DNA from: Microbacterium oleivorans
GTDB lineage: Bacteria > Actinomycetota > Actinomycetes > Actinomycetales > Microbacteriaceae
Reading direction: 5' to 3'
Length of the DNA: 64,000 bases
Assembly (NCBI RefSeq): GCF_001644225.1
Contig: NZ_LSTV01000003.1
Location: forward strand, 290,883 to 354,882
Shown here: one piece after another, positions 54,067 through 64,000 of the stretch
How positions within the stretch are numbered: the stretch's first letter is position 1
Layout of the letters: the number at the start of each line of letters is the position of its first letter
Translations under genes and position numbers: made by a program
The notes under the pieces: model-generated
The model's database searches: none
Seen by the model: only the letters and a program-made list of their open reading frames with translations
Told to the model about the DNA's origin: nothing

Positions 54067-55220
54067 GTGTCACGGCAGCGCAGGGATTCGAGGCGGCTGG
54101 CGTGGCCGTCGGCCTGAAGTCCACGGGAGCGAACGACGTCGCTATCGTCGTCAACCGCGGTCCGAAGAAGGTCGGTGCGGCCGTCTTCACCACCAACCGC
54201 GCCAAGGCGAACCCCATCCTCTGGTCGCAGCAGGTCATCGGGGACGGCATCGTCGAGGCGATCGTCCTGAACTCCGGCGGAGCGAACTGCTTCACCGGAC
54301 CCTTCGGCTTCCAGACGACGCACCAGACGGCCGAGAAGGCCGCCGAGCTCCTGGGCGTCGGCGCCGGCGACGTCCTCGTGTGCTCGACCGGGCTCATCGG
54401 CACGGGGGACGAGATCTTCCGCGCCAAGGTCCTCGACGGCGTCGAGAAGGGGGTTGCCGCCCTCTCCGCCGACGGGGGCGAGGCGGCATCCCTCGCCATC
54501 ATGACCACCGATTCCCGGCCCAAGCGTGCCGTGGTGACCCGCGACGGCTGGACCGTCGGCGGCATGGCCAAGGGCGCCGGCATGCTCGCCCCGGGGCTGG
54601 CGACGATGCTCGTCGTCATCACGACGGATGCGGATCTGGATGCCGCGGCCGCCGACACCGCGCTCCGCGAGGCGACGCGGGTCAGCTTCGACCGGCTCGA
54701 CTCCGACGGCTGCATGTCGACGAACGACCAGGTGACGCTCCTCGCGAGCGGAGCCAGCGGCATCCGACCCGACCCGGTCGACTTCGCCGCCGCTCTCACC
54801 GAGCTGTGCCTCGACCTCGCGACGCAGCTGCAGGGCGACGCCGAGGGGGCGAGCCACGACATCACGATCGAGGTCGTCGGCGCCGCGAGCGAGGACGACG
54901 CCGTCACGGTGGGCCGCTCGGTCGCGCGCAACAACCTCTTCAAGGCCGCGATCTTCGGCAACGACCCGAACTGGGGTCGCGTGCTCGCGGCGATCGGGAC
55001 GACGGATGCCGCCTTCGACCCCTACGACGTGGACGTGTCCTTCAACGGCGTCCGCGTGTGCACGGCCGGCGGCCCCGATCGCCCCCGCGAGGAGGTCGAC
55101 CTGACGCCCCGCGCGACGCACATCCTCATCGACCTGCGCGTCGGGGATGCCGCGGCCACGATCCGCACCAACGACCTGACCCACGACTACGTCCACGAGA
55201 ACAGCGCATACTCGTCATGA
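54063..55220 (+). CDS. argJ: Glutamate N-acetyltransferase/amino-acid acetyltransferase ArgJ
   Basis: ArgJ recycles the acetyl group from acetylornithine to glutamate; bifunctional forms also use acetyl-CoA. The 385-residue precursor self-cleaves before the Thr in [17 protein letters not shown] into alpha and beta chains. [21 protein letters not shown] and [15 protein letters not shown] are conserved. No argA is in the window. The GTG start and the overlap with argC indicate coupling. The argB ATG overlaps its stop. Confidence 0.95.
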   Translation: MSVTAAQGFEAAGVAVGLKSTGANDVAIVVNRGPKKVGAAVFTTNRAKANPILWSQQVIGDGIVEAIVLNSGGANCFTGPFGFQTTHQTAEKAAELLGVGAGDVLVCSTGLIGTGDEIFRAKVLDGVEKGVAALSADGGEAASLAIMTTDSRPKRAVVTRDGWTVGGMAKGAGMLAPGLATMLVVITTDADLDAAAADTALREATRVSFDRLDSDGCMSTNDQVTLLASGASGIRPDPVDFAAALTELCLDLATQLQGDAEGASHDITIEVVGAASEDDAVTVGRSVARNNLFKAAIFGNDPNWGRVLAAIGTTDAAFDPYDVDVSFNGVRVCTAGGPDRPREEVDLTPRATHILIDLRVGDAAATIRTNDLTHDYVHENSAYSS

Positions 55221-56116
55221 CCGACATCCAGCAGACCACCCCCGAAGAGGCCGCCGGCAAGGCCGCGGTCCTCGTCGAGTCCCTTCCCTGGCTCAAGCGT
55301 TTCCGCGAGCAGATCGTCGTCATCAAGTACGGCGGCAACGCGATGGTCAGCGAAGAGCTGCAGACCGCCTTCGCCGAGGACATCGCCTACCTGCACCACG
55401 TCGGTGTGAAGGTCGTCGTCGTGCACGGCGGCGGCCCGCAGATCTCCAAGATGCTCGACCGTCTCGACATCCCGAGCGAGTTCAAGGGCGGCTACCGCGT
55501 GACGAGCACCGAGGCCATCGGCGTCGTGCGCATGGTGCTGGCGGGGCAGATCAACCCGCAGCTCGTCTCGCGGATCAACGCGCACGGCTCGTTCGCGACC
55601 GGCATGTCCGGAGAGGATGCCGGGCTCTTCCAGGGGCGGCGCCGGGGTGTCGTCGTCGACGGCGCCGAGCACGACCTCGGGCACGTCGGCGACGTCGTCG
55701 CCGTCGATCCGCAGCCGATCCTCGACCAGCTGGCCGCCGGTCGCGTGCCGGTCGTCTCCTCGATAGCCCCCGACGTCGACGATCCGGGCAGCTCGCTCAA
55801 CGTGAACGCGGATGCCGCCGCCGCCGCCCTCGCGGTCGCGCTCGGGGCAGTCAAGCTCGTGATCCTGACCGACGTCGCGGGGCTCTACGCCGACTGGCCC
55901 AACCGCGACTCGCTCGTCTCGAACCTGACCGCGACGGAGCTGCAGACCATGCTGCCGCGCCTGGAATCGGGGATGATCCCGAAGATGCAGGCCTGCCTCG
56001 ACGCCGTCGACGGCGGAGTGAACCGCGCGGCGATCATCGACGGACGCCAGCCCCACTCGGTGCTGGTCGAGCTCTTCACGCAGCGCGGGATCGGAACCGA
56101 GGTGGTGGCGGGATGA
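55217..56116 (+). CDS. argB: Acetylglutamate kinase
   Basis: ArgB phosphorylates N-acetylglutamate. The 299-residue amino-acid kinase has [16 protein letters not shown] (Lys and GG loop), [25 protein letters not shown]-like [13 protein letters not shown] and GGMIPKM-type [14 protein letters not shown]. The N-terminal helix of about 25 residues is the kind found in arginine-inhibited, hexameric forms, so feedback inhibition is likely. It overlaps argJ and argD by four bases each. Confidence 0.96.
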   Translation: MTDIQQTTPEEAAGKAAVLVESLPWLKRFREQIVVIKYGGNAMVSEELQTAFAEDIAYLHHVGVKVVVVHGGGPQISKMLDRLDIPSEFKGGYRVTSTEAIGVVRMVLAGQINPQLVSRINAHGSFATGMSGEDAGLFQGRRRGVVVDGAEHDLGHVGDVVAVDPQPILDQLAAGRVPVVSSIAPDVDDPGSSLNVNADAAAAALAVALGAVKLVILTDVAGLYADWPNRDSLVSNLTATELQTMLPRLESGMIPKMQACLDAVDGGVNRAAIIDGRQPHSVLVELFTQRGIGTEVVAG

Positions 56117-57372
56117 CCGTGCAGACGACGACGAGCTGGAAGGACGACGCCGCGCGCGACCTCGTCCTCAACTCCGGCGAACGGTACGCGATGCTCGTGC
56201 GCGGGGAGGGCGCTCACCTGTGGGACGACGAGGGCACCCGTTACCTCGATTTCCTCGGCGGCATCGCGGTGATCTCCCTCGGTCACGCCCACCCGGTGTT
56301 CGTGCAGGCGGTCGCCGACCAGGCCGCCACGCTCGGCCACGTCTCCAACTACTTCGCGACGCCGCCGCAGCTCGGGCTCGCCGCCCGCCTCAAGCGGCTC
56401 GCGGGCACGGGGGAGTCCGGCCGGGTCTACTTCGGCAACTCCGGCGCCGAGGCCAACGAGGCCGCCTTCAAGCTCGCCCGCCTGCACGGCGGATCCGAGC
56501 GCCCCCGCATCCTCGCCCTGAAGAACGCGTTCCACGGGCGCACGATGGGCACGCTGGCCCTGACCGGCAAGCCCGCCATGCAGCAGCCGTTCGAGCCGAT
56601 GGTCCCGGGGGTGGAGTTCCTCGACTCCACGATCGAGGCGCTCGAAGCGGCGATCGACGACCGCGTCGCGGCGCTGTTCGTCGAGCCCATCAAGGGCGAA
56701 GCCGGCGTGCTCGAACTGCCCGAGGGATACCTCGCCGCCGCGCGCGAGATCACCCGGCGCCACGGCGCGCTCCTGATCATCGACGAGATCCAGACCGGCG
56801 CCGGTCGCACGGGGGCGTGGTTCGCCTTCCAGCACACCGGGATCACCCCCGATGCGATCACGGTCGCCAAGGGCATCGGCAACGGCATCCCGATCGGCGC
56901 GCTCATCACCTTCGGCGCCGCGAGCGACCTTTTCTACCCCGGCACCCACGGGTCGACCTTCGGCGGCAACCCGCTCGCGACCGCGGTCGCGTCGGCCGTC
57001 CTGGACGAGATCGAACGAGCCGGACTCGTCGAGGCGGCCGCCGAACGCGGCCGGCAGATCCGCGACGCGGTCACGGCGATCGGTTCCCCGTTGGTGACCG
57101 GATGCCGCGGCCAGGGGCTTCTCATCGGGGTCGCCCTGCGGCATCCCGTCGCCGGAGCCGTCGTCGCTGCGGCGCAGCAGCACGGGCTCATCATCAACGC
57201 CGCGAACGACGCGACGATCCGCCTCGCCCCGGCGCTCACGATCGGCGACGTCGAGATCGACGAGTTCCAGACGCTGTTCGCCCGCGCCCTCGCCACCGTC
57301 GAGGACGCCCTGATGCTCGACGACACCCCCGGTACCGACGACACTTCTGACACGACGGAGGCCCCCGCATGA
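56113..57372 (+). CDS. argD: Acetylornithine transaminase
   Basis: ArgD makes N-acetylornithine using glutamate and PLP. The 419-residue class III aminotransferase has [71 protein letters not shown] and the PLP Lys in [16 protein letters not shown]. The last 20 or so residues are an acidic Thr/Asp-rich tail not needed for the fold. It overlaps both neighbours by four bases. Confidence 0.96.
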   Translation: MTVQTTTSWKDDAARDLVLNSGERYAMLVRGEGAHLWDDEGTRYLDFLGGIAVISLGHAHPVFVQAVADQAATLGHVSNYFATPPQLGLAARLKRLAGTGESGRVYFGNSGAEANEAAFKLARLHGGSERPRILALKNAFHGRTMGTLALTGKPAMQQPFEPMVPGVEFLDSTIEALEAAIDDRVAALFVEPIKGEAGVLELPEGYLAAAREITRRHGALLIIDEIQTGAGRTGAWFAFQHTGITPDAITVAKGIGNGIPIGALITFGAASDLFYPGTHGSTFGGNPLATAVASAVLDEIERAGLVEAAAERGRQIRDAVTAIGSPLVTGCRGQGLLIGVALRHPVAGAVVAAAQQHGLIINAANDATIRLAPALTIGDVEIDEFQTLFARALATVEDALMLDDTPGTDDTSDTTEAPA

Positions 57373-58288
57373 CCCGCCACCTGCTGCGCGACGACGACCT
57401 GACCCCCGCCGAACAAGCCGAGATCCTCGACCTCGCGGTCGAGCTCAAGGCCGACCGCTGGAAGGAGAAGCCGCTGGCGGGTCCGCAGACCGTCGCCGTC
57501 ATCTTCGATAAGTCCTCCACCCGCACCCGTGTCTCGTTCGCCGTCGGCATCGCCGACCTCGGCGGCTCCCCGCTCATCATCTCGACGGCGAACAGCCAGC
57601 TCGGCGGCAAGGAGACCCCGTCCGATACGGCGCGCGTCCTCGAGCGTCAGGTCGCCGCGATCGTGTGGCGCACCTACGCGCAGGCAGGTCTCGAAGAGAT
57701 GGCGGCGGGCACCCGCGTCCCGGTCGTCAACGCGCTGAGCGACGACTTCCACCCCTGCCAGCTGCTCGCCGACCTCCTGACCATCCGCGAGCACAAGGGC
57801 GAGCTGAAGGGTCTGACGCTCACGTTCTTCGGCGACGGTCTCTCCAACATGTCGCACTCGTACGCGCTCGCCGGCGTCACCGCCGGCATGCACGTGCGCA
57901 TCGCCTCGCCCGAGGCCTACGCGCCCCGCGCGGACGTGGTCGCAGACGCCGACCGGATCGCTGCGCAGACGGGCGGATCGCTCACCCTCTTCACCGACCC
58001 GAACGAGGCCGCGGCCGGTGCCGACGTCATCGTCACCGACACGTGGGTCTCGATGGGCAAGGAGGAGGAGAAGATCGCCCGCCTGCGCGATCTCAGCTCC
58101 TACAAGGTGACCCAGGAGACCATGACGCTCGCCAAGGACGACGCGATCTTCATGCACTGCCTCCCCGCCGACCGCGGCTACGAGGTGGATGCGGACGTCA
58201 TCGACGGTCCGCAGAGCGTCGTCTGGGACGAGGCGGAGAACCGCCTGCACGCGCAGAAGGCGCTGCTGGTGTGGCTGCTCCGGCAGCA

Positions 58289-58292
<4 letters not shown>
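57369..58292 (+). CDS. argF: Ornithine carbamoyltransferase
   Basis: ArgF makes citrulline from ornithine and carbamoyl phosphate. The 307-residue protein has the carbamoyl-phosphate motif KSSTRTRVSF, LGGKETPSDTARVL, FHPCQLLADLLTI and the ornithine motif MHCLPADRGYEV. VTDTWVSMGKEEE is also typical. It overlaps argD and the following membrane-protein gene. In related operons argR or argG would come next; neither is here. Confidence 0.96.
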
Positions 58293-60825
<2,533 letters not shown>

Positions 60826-60845
60826 CTCTCCGACCGTCTCTCTCA

Positions 60846-60867
60846 CTTATCACCTCGACAAGATAAG
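60846..60867 (+). promoter_or_regulatory. Operator-like inverted repeat 1 before satD
   Basis: CTTAT-N12-ATAAG, extended to CTTATC/GATAAG. It lies upstream of the -35 element and repeats 29 bases further on with the same spacing. Such AT-rich sequence is exceptional in this window. Confidence 0.65.
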
Positions 60868-60874
60868 CAAAACA

Positions 60875-60896
60875 CTTATTGCCAGCTCGACATAAG
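60875..60896 (+). promoter_or_regulatory. Operator-like inverted repeat 2 over the satD promoter
   Basis: CTTAT-N12-ATAAG, the same geometry as repeat 1. It covers the -35 hexamer and much of the spacer, so a bound protein would block the polymerase. Confidence 0.65.
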
Positions 60897-60907
60897 CGGC
60901 CTATCCT
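60879..60907 (+). promoter_or_regulatory. satD promoter
   Basis: TTGCCA (60879-60884) and TATCCT (60902-60907) are exactly 17 bases apart. The -10 ends six bases before the ATG, so the transcript should be leaderless. Confidence 0.7.
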
Positions 60908-60913
60908 GTCCCT

Positions 60914-61555
60914 ATGAGCGACGACGCAGCGGTGATCGCCGACATCGTCGGATCACGCACCCTTCCGGACCGCGCGGCGGCGCAGCGGGCGATCGTGGCG
61001 ACCGCGGAACGCGTCCACGCGGACCACCCGGTCGCCGGTGCACCCCTCACCGCGACCGTCGGGGACGAGTTCCAAGCCGTCTACCCGGGACTCGCGGCGG
61101 CGCTGACGTCCCTGCTGCTCGTGCAGCTGCACCTCCCCGACGGGGTTCAGTTGAGGTTCGGGGTCGGTGTCGGCGCGGTGGACCCCGTCGACGAGTCGAT
61201 CACGGACGGACCCGGATGGTGGGCGGCTCGGGCCGCGATCGACGAGGCCCACCGGTTGCAGGACCGCGCCGTGCCGCGCGCGCGCACCCGCATCGCCGCC
61301 GCGGAGGGGCAGGATGCCGTCATGCTCCACCGCATCGCGTACGCCAACGCCTACCTGCTCGCGCGGGACGATCTCGTCGCGTCGATGAGCGAACGGACGC
61401 GACGGCTGACCTACGGACGCTGCCTCGGCCGTACCCAGCGGGAGCTCGCCGAGGCTGAGGGCGTCACCCAGCCCGCGGTCTCGCAGGCGCTCGCCTCGGC
61501 GGGATCCGCGGCGCTCGTCGCGGGTTTCGCCGACCTGAGCCGGGAGCTCTCGTGA
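60914..61555 (+). CDS. SatD family protein (cyclase-like fold with C-terminal helix-turn-helix)
   Basis: This 213-residue protein begins AAVIADIVGSRTLPDR and contains ATVGDEFQAVYPGLAAALTS and LRFGVGVGAVDP. These are the DIVGSR and GDEFQ blocks of the SatD family, and they resemble the metal-binding Asp positions of class III nucleotide cyclases. The C-terminus has a helix-turn-helix (RTQRELAEAEGVTQPAVSQAL). The promoter carries two identical inverted repeats, so it probably regulates itself. The ATG has no ribosome site but lies at leaderless distance from the -10. It overlaps the next gene by four bases. Biochemical function is not established. Confidence 0.83.
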   Translation: MSDDAAVIADIVGSRTLPDRAAAQRAIVATAERVHADHPVAGAPLTATVGDEFQAVYPGLAAALTSLLLVQLHLPDGVQLRFGVGVGAVDPVDESITDGPGWWAARAAIDEAHRLQDRAVPRARTRIAAAEGQDAVMLHRIAYANAYLLARDDLVASMSERTRRLTYGRCLGRTQRELAEAEGVTQPAVSQALASAGSAALVAGFADLSRELS

Positions 61556-62247
61556 TCGGCGCGGGGATCGTCCTTCTGGCGGTGGGTGTCGCCGACCTCA
61601 TCCGCCTGTACGTGCCGTCTCGGGGCCGCGCCGGTGCGTACGCGGTTGCCGCTCTCGTCGTCCTCATCGGTGCCGCCGGTGCGGACGCGGTGGTGTGGGC
61701 GTTCGTCGCCGTCGCGGTCGCGGCCGTCTGGGTCCTCGCGACGCCCGGCTCAGCCGGGGGCCGGGCGGGTCTCTGGCCGCTCGTCGCGGTCGCGGTCGTC
61801 GCGTTCGTCGCGGTCGCGTTCGACGGGGTGCGCCTGGATCAGGGCCCGCTCGGCGAGGCGTGGCCCGCGGATTCCCCGCTCGGCGCGGTCAGCCTGGACG
61901 TGGCGCTGTTCGTGCTCGGCGCAGTCGTCTTCCTGAGCGAATCCGGCAACGTGGTCGTCCGCGCCGCGCTCCGCGGGGGAGACGTCGCGGCCGATGCCCC
62001 GAACGCGTTGAAGGGCGGCCGCCTCATCGGCCCGCTCGAGCGTGTGCTCGTGTTCGCCTTGACGGTGACCGGCGCGTTCACGCTCCTGGCGGCGGTCCTC
62101 GCGGCGAAGGGCATCGTGCGGTTCCCCGAGATCTCCCGTGACAGCGACCTGGGTACGCGCGCCGAGTACTTCCTCATCGGCAGCCTGGTCAGCTGGGTGA
62201 CGGCTCTCGGTGCCGCCTTCCTCCTCTGGTGGGGGACGTCGATCTGA
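61552..62247 (+). CDS. Multi-pass membrane protein partner of SatD (DUF3307-like C-terminus)
   Basis: This 231-residue protein has about seven hydrophobic segments. The C-terminal third, GGRLIGPLERVLVFALTVTG, then LAAKGIVRFPEI and EYFLIGSLVSWVTALGAAF, resembles the conserved GR-IG-LER...AAKSI-RF...EY-LIGTLLS region I recall from DUF3307 proteins, which are also found beside satD in Bacteroidetes. The charged Lys in AAKG inside a hydrophobic stretch is notable. The GTG overlaps the satD stop, so the two proteins are made together. Function unknown; a sensor-effector pair at the membrane is plausible. Confidence 0.75.
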   Translation: MIGAGIVLLAVGVADLIRLYVPSRGRAGAYAVAALVVLIGAAGADAVVWAFVAVAVAAVWVLATPGSAGGRAGLWPLVAVAVVAFVAVAFDGVRLDQGPLGEAWPADSPLGAVSLDVALFVLGAVVFLSESGNVVVRAALRGGDVAADAPNALKGGRLIGPLERVLVFALTVTGAFTLLAAVLAAKGIVRFPEISRDSDLGTRAEYFLIGSLVSWVTALGAAFLLWWGTSI

Positions 62248-62284
62248 GCCGTGCCGGCACGCGGGGCCGCCGCACGCCCGCTGA

Positions 62285-62290
62285 TAGCCT
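62285..62290 (+). promoter_or_regulatory. -10 element for leaderless tyrS transcript
   Basis: TAGCCT ends seven bases before the tyrS GTG. Confidence 0.5.
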
Positions 62291-62297
62291 GGAAGGC

Positions 62298-63611
62298 GTG
62301 TCTGAATCCGCTCCGAGCGCCGAACTGAGGGCCCTCGCGCCCGCCAACGACCCGTCCTTCGCGAACGTGTGGGACGAGATCGTCTGGCGAGGTCTCGTGC
62401 ACGTGTCCACCGATGAGGCATCGCTCCGCGAGCTCCTCTCGGGGGAGCCGATCACGTACTACTGCGGGTTCGACCCGACCGCTCCCAGCCTGCACCTCGG
62501 CAACCTTGTCCAGCTGTTGCTCCTGCGACGGCTGCAGCTCGCTGGGCACAAGCCGCTGGGCCTCGTCGGTGGGTCCACCGGGCTCATCGGGGACCCGCGC
62601 CCGACGGCGGAGCGCACGCTCAACACCCGTGAGACCGTCACTGAGTGGGTCGAGCGTCTGCGCGGTCAGGTGGAGCGCTTCCTCAGCTTCGAGGGGGACA
62701 ACGCCGCCCGAATGGTGAACAACCTCGACTGGACGGCGCCCCTGAGCGCGATCGATTTCCTCCGCGAGATCGGCAAGCACTACCGCGTCGGCACGATGCT
62801 GAAGAAGGATGCCGTCGCCGCCCGCCTCAACTCGGATGCGGGCATCAGCTACACCGAGTTCAGCTACCAGATCCTGCAGGGCATGGACTTCCTGGAGCTC
62901 CACCGCCAGTATGGCTGCGTCCTGCAGACGGGTGGCAGCGATCAGTGGGGCAACCTGACGAGCGGGACCGACCTCATCCACCGGGTCGAGGGGACGTCCG
63001 TTCACGCGATCGGCACCCCGCTCATCACGAACAGCGACGGGACGAAGTTCGGCAAGAGCGAGGGCAACGCCGTCTGGCTGGATGCCGACATGTGCAGCCC
63101 GTACCGGATGTACCAGTTCTGGCTCAACACCGACGACGCCGACGTCATCGCGCGACTGAAGGTGTTCACCTTCCTGACGCGTTCCGAGATCGAGGAGTAC
63201 GAGCGGCTCGTCGCCGACGAACCCTTCCGCCGCGCCGCGCAGCGCCGGCTGGCGATGGAGGTCACGACGACCGTCCACGGGGTGGATGCCGCGACCGCCG
63301 TCGCCGCCGCATCGGACGCCCTCTTCGGTCAGGGCGATCTGACCGCGTTGGATGCCCCGACGCTGCGCTCCGCGCTGGAAGAACTCCCGCACATGACCGC
63401 CGCCGGCGGCGTGCCGATCGTCCAGGCTTTGCTCGAGACCGGTCTCGTGTCGAGCGCGAGCGAGGCGCGCCGGGCGATCGCTCAGGGCGGGGTGTCGGTC
63501 GACGGCGTCAAGGTCGCCGACGAGGAGCACGTCGTCTCCGGTTCGCTGCCCGGTGGCGTGTCGGTGGTGCGGCGCGGCAAGAAGACTCTCGCAGGGGTGT
63601 TCGTCTCCTGA
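62298..63611 (+). CDS. tyrS: Tyrosyl-tRNA synthetase
   Basis: TyrRS charges tRNA-Tyr. The 437-residue class I synthetase has YYCGFDPTAPSLHLGNLVQL with the HIGH-type HLGN, LVGGSTGLIGDPRPTAERTL, the tyrosine site ISYTEFSYQILQGMDF, QTGGSDQWGN and the KMSKS-type KFGKSEGNAVW. The C-terminal S4 domain is present (VPIVQALLETGLVSSASEAR). The GTG at 62298 fits the family's N-terminus and the -10 element; an earlier in-frame ATG at 62229 overlaps the preceding gene. A hairpin terminator follows. Confidence 0.96.
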   Translation: MSESAPSAELRALAPANDPSFANVWDEIVWRGLVHVSTDEASLRELLSGEPITYYCGFDPTAPSLHLGNLVQLLLLRRLQLAGHKPLGLVGGSTGLIGDPRPTAERTLNTRETVTEWVERLRGQVERFLSFEGDNAARMVNNLDWTAPLSAIDFLREIGKHYRVGTMLKKDAVAARLNSDAGISYTEFSYQILQGMDFLELHRQYGCVLQTGGSDQWGNLTSGTDLIHRVEGTSVHAIGTPLITNSDGTKFGKSEGNAVWLDADMCSPYRMYQFWLNTDDADVIARLKVFTFLTRSEIEEYERLVADEPFRRAAQRRLAMEVTTTVHGVDAATAVAAASDALFGQGDLTALDAPTLRSALEELPHMTAAGGVPIVQALLETGLVSSASEARRAIAQGGVSVDGVKVADEEHVVSGSLPGGVSVVRRGKKTLAGVFVS

Positions 63612-63623
63612 CCGAAGCGTTCC

Positions 63624-63662
63624 GAGAGGCCGTCGTCCCCGCCGTGGGGAGGGCGGCCTCTC
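63624..63662 (+). terminator. Terminator of tyrS
   Basis: GAGAGGCCG (63624-63632) pairs with CGGCCTCTC (63654-63662), and CCCC/GGGG pair inside it beyond a small internal loop. Confidence 0.7.
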
Positions 63663-63711
63663 TGCGTACGGCGCGGATTCCTGCGCGACACGCCCGGGAT
63701 GCGAACATGAT

Positions 63712-63740
63712 TTGCCCGACCCGGGGGAGCGGCGTAACTT
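63712..63740 (+). promoter_or_regulatory. Strong promoter upstream of a probable rRNA operon
   Basis: TTGCCC (63712-63717) and TAACTT (63735-63740) are 17 bases apart, followed by a short AT-rich segment TATTACT-like, rare in this DNA. It faces the window end with no reading frame after it. Confidence 0.55.
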
Positions 63741-64000
63741 ATTACTCGTTCGCCCCACAGGGAAGAGCGAGAGACCGAAAGGCCTCCGGCCCCCTCAAGC
63801 GGAGAACGAAATCCATCCCAAACCTCTCCTAGAGAGAACAAGGCCTTGTGGTCTAGGATGGGGACTCCACCTCGAAGCCCCGTGGTGATGAGCCCGACAC
63901 GATCTTCTGATCGTTGCGTGCCGTCCTGTTCGGGAGTCGAGCGAAGAGTCAGTGACGTTGCCTCACTACGAAGCCCTTGCGGGGGTGGTGTGGGAGCATC

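Larger units (their letters stand above)
63612..64000 (+). other. Non-coding region: tyrS terminator, strong promoter and probable rRNA leader
   Basis: No gene is supported here. After the terminator comes a promoter at 63712-63740, then about 250 bases with hairpins (CTCTC-CTA-GAGAG at 63824-63836 and ACGATC-TTCT-GATCGT at 63899-63914) and a second TAGGAT hexamer at 63855-63860. None of the conserved 16S start sequence is present by the window end. The long non-coding leader behind a strong promoter suggests an rRNA operon begins just beyond; this is inference. Confidence 0.4.

Noticed and set aside
63612..64000. Mature 16S rRNA or a tRNA at the window end
   Set aside because: None of the conserved 16S 5' sequence and no cloverleaf or CCA-type end could be found; only leader-like sequence is present.

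Overview
The window looks like chromosomal DNA from a very GC-rich actinobacterium, most likely a Microbacteriaceae member close to Microbacterium. This is inferred from the high G+C, many GTG starts, the strong bias for the hexamer GGATGC/GCATCC, and actinobacterial gene neighbourhoods: dapB-thyX-dapA-rnj-ftsK-pgsA-cinA-clgR-DUF3046-recA-recX-miaB-miaA-dapF-hflX-lexA/LysM, and priA-sseB-DUF1844-infC. The same block order, diluted by insertions, is known from the Mycobacterium tuberculosis Rv2783c-Rv2719c region. I see no insertion sequence, prophage, CRISPR array, tRNA or mature rRNA.

Layout. 1-4567: end of pnp, a degenerate aldo/keto reductase-like gene, a phosphatase, a TSUP transporter, dapB and a small membrane protein. 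4572-6971, minus strand: thioredoxin, DUF4395, OsmC and TIGR01777 genes. 7054-27125: thyX, an SDR, an AbiEi/Vsr-like orphan, dapA, rnj, ftsK, pgsA, cinA, clgR, recA-recX, an ABC exporter, miaB-miaA, dapF, a minus-strand methyltransferase and hflX. 27138-33247: a minus-strand S9 peptidase, metF-metE, and lexA (minus). 33525-37870: LysM protein, hisC, hisB, hisH, priA and sseB. 37874-40694: DUF1844 (minus), infC-rpmI-rplT and a TrmH methyltransferase. 40784-44186: gluABCD glutamate importer. 44246-47796: pheS-pheT. 47854-52808: membrane protein, AAA ATPase (minus), ABC exporter, epimerase. 53017-60825: argC-J-B-D-F-(membrane acyltransferase-like)-argH. 60914-62247: satD and a membrane partner. 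62298-63611: tyrS. The remaining 389 bases have no gene and hold what looks like a strong promoter and leader, probably of an rRNA operon starting just outside.

How it works together. Three lysine/diaminopimelate genes (dapB, dapA, dapF), most of arginine synthesis, much of histidine synthesis and the last two steps of methionine synthesis make this an amino-acid and genome-maintenance region. DNA damage control is explicit: one SOS box sits between divergent lexA and a LysM protein resembling the SOS division inhibitors ChiZ/DivS, and a second lies before recA-recX.

The most striking feature of gene expression is that about 20 genes have a TANNNT -10 hexamer ending only 6-8 nt before the start codon, which predicts leaderless mRNAs. 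Other notable points are an ATC start codon for infC, a satD-membrane protein pair behind two identical CTTAT-N12-ATAAG inverted repeats, an arginine operon lacking argG and argR but carrying an embedded membrane-protein gene and an Arg-rich small reading frame just upstream, and an aldo/keto reductase-like protein that has lost three of four catalytic residues. Everything here was read by eye; no database search was possible.
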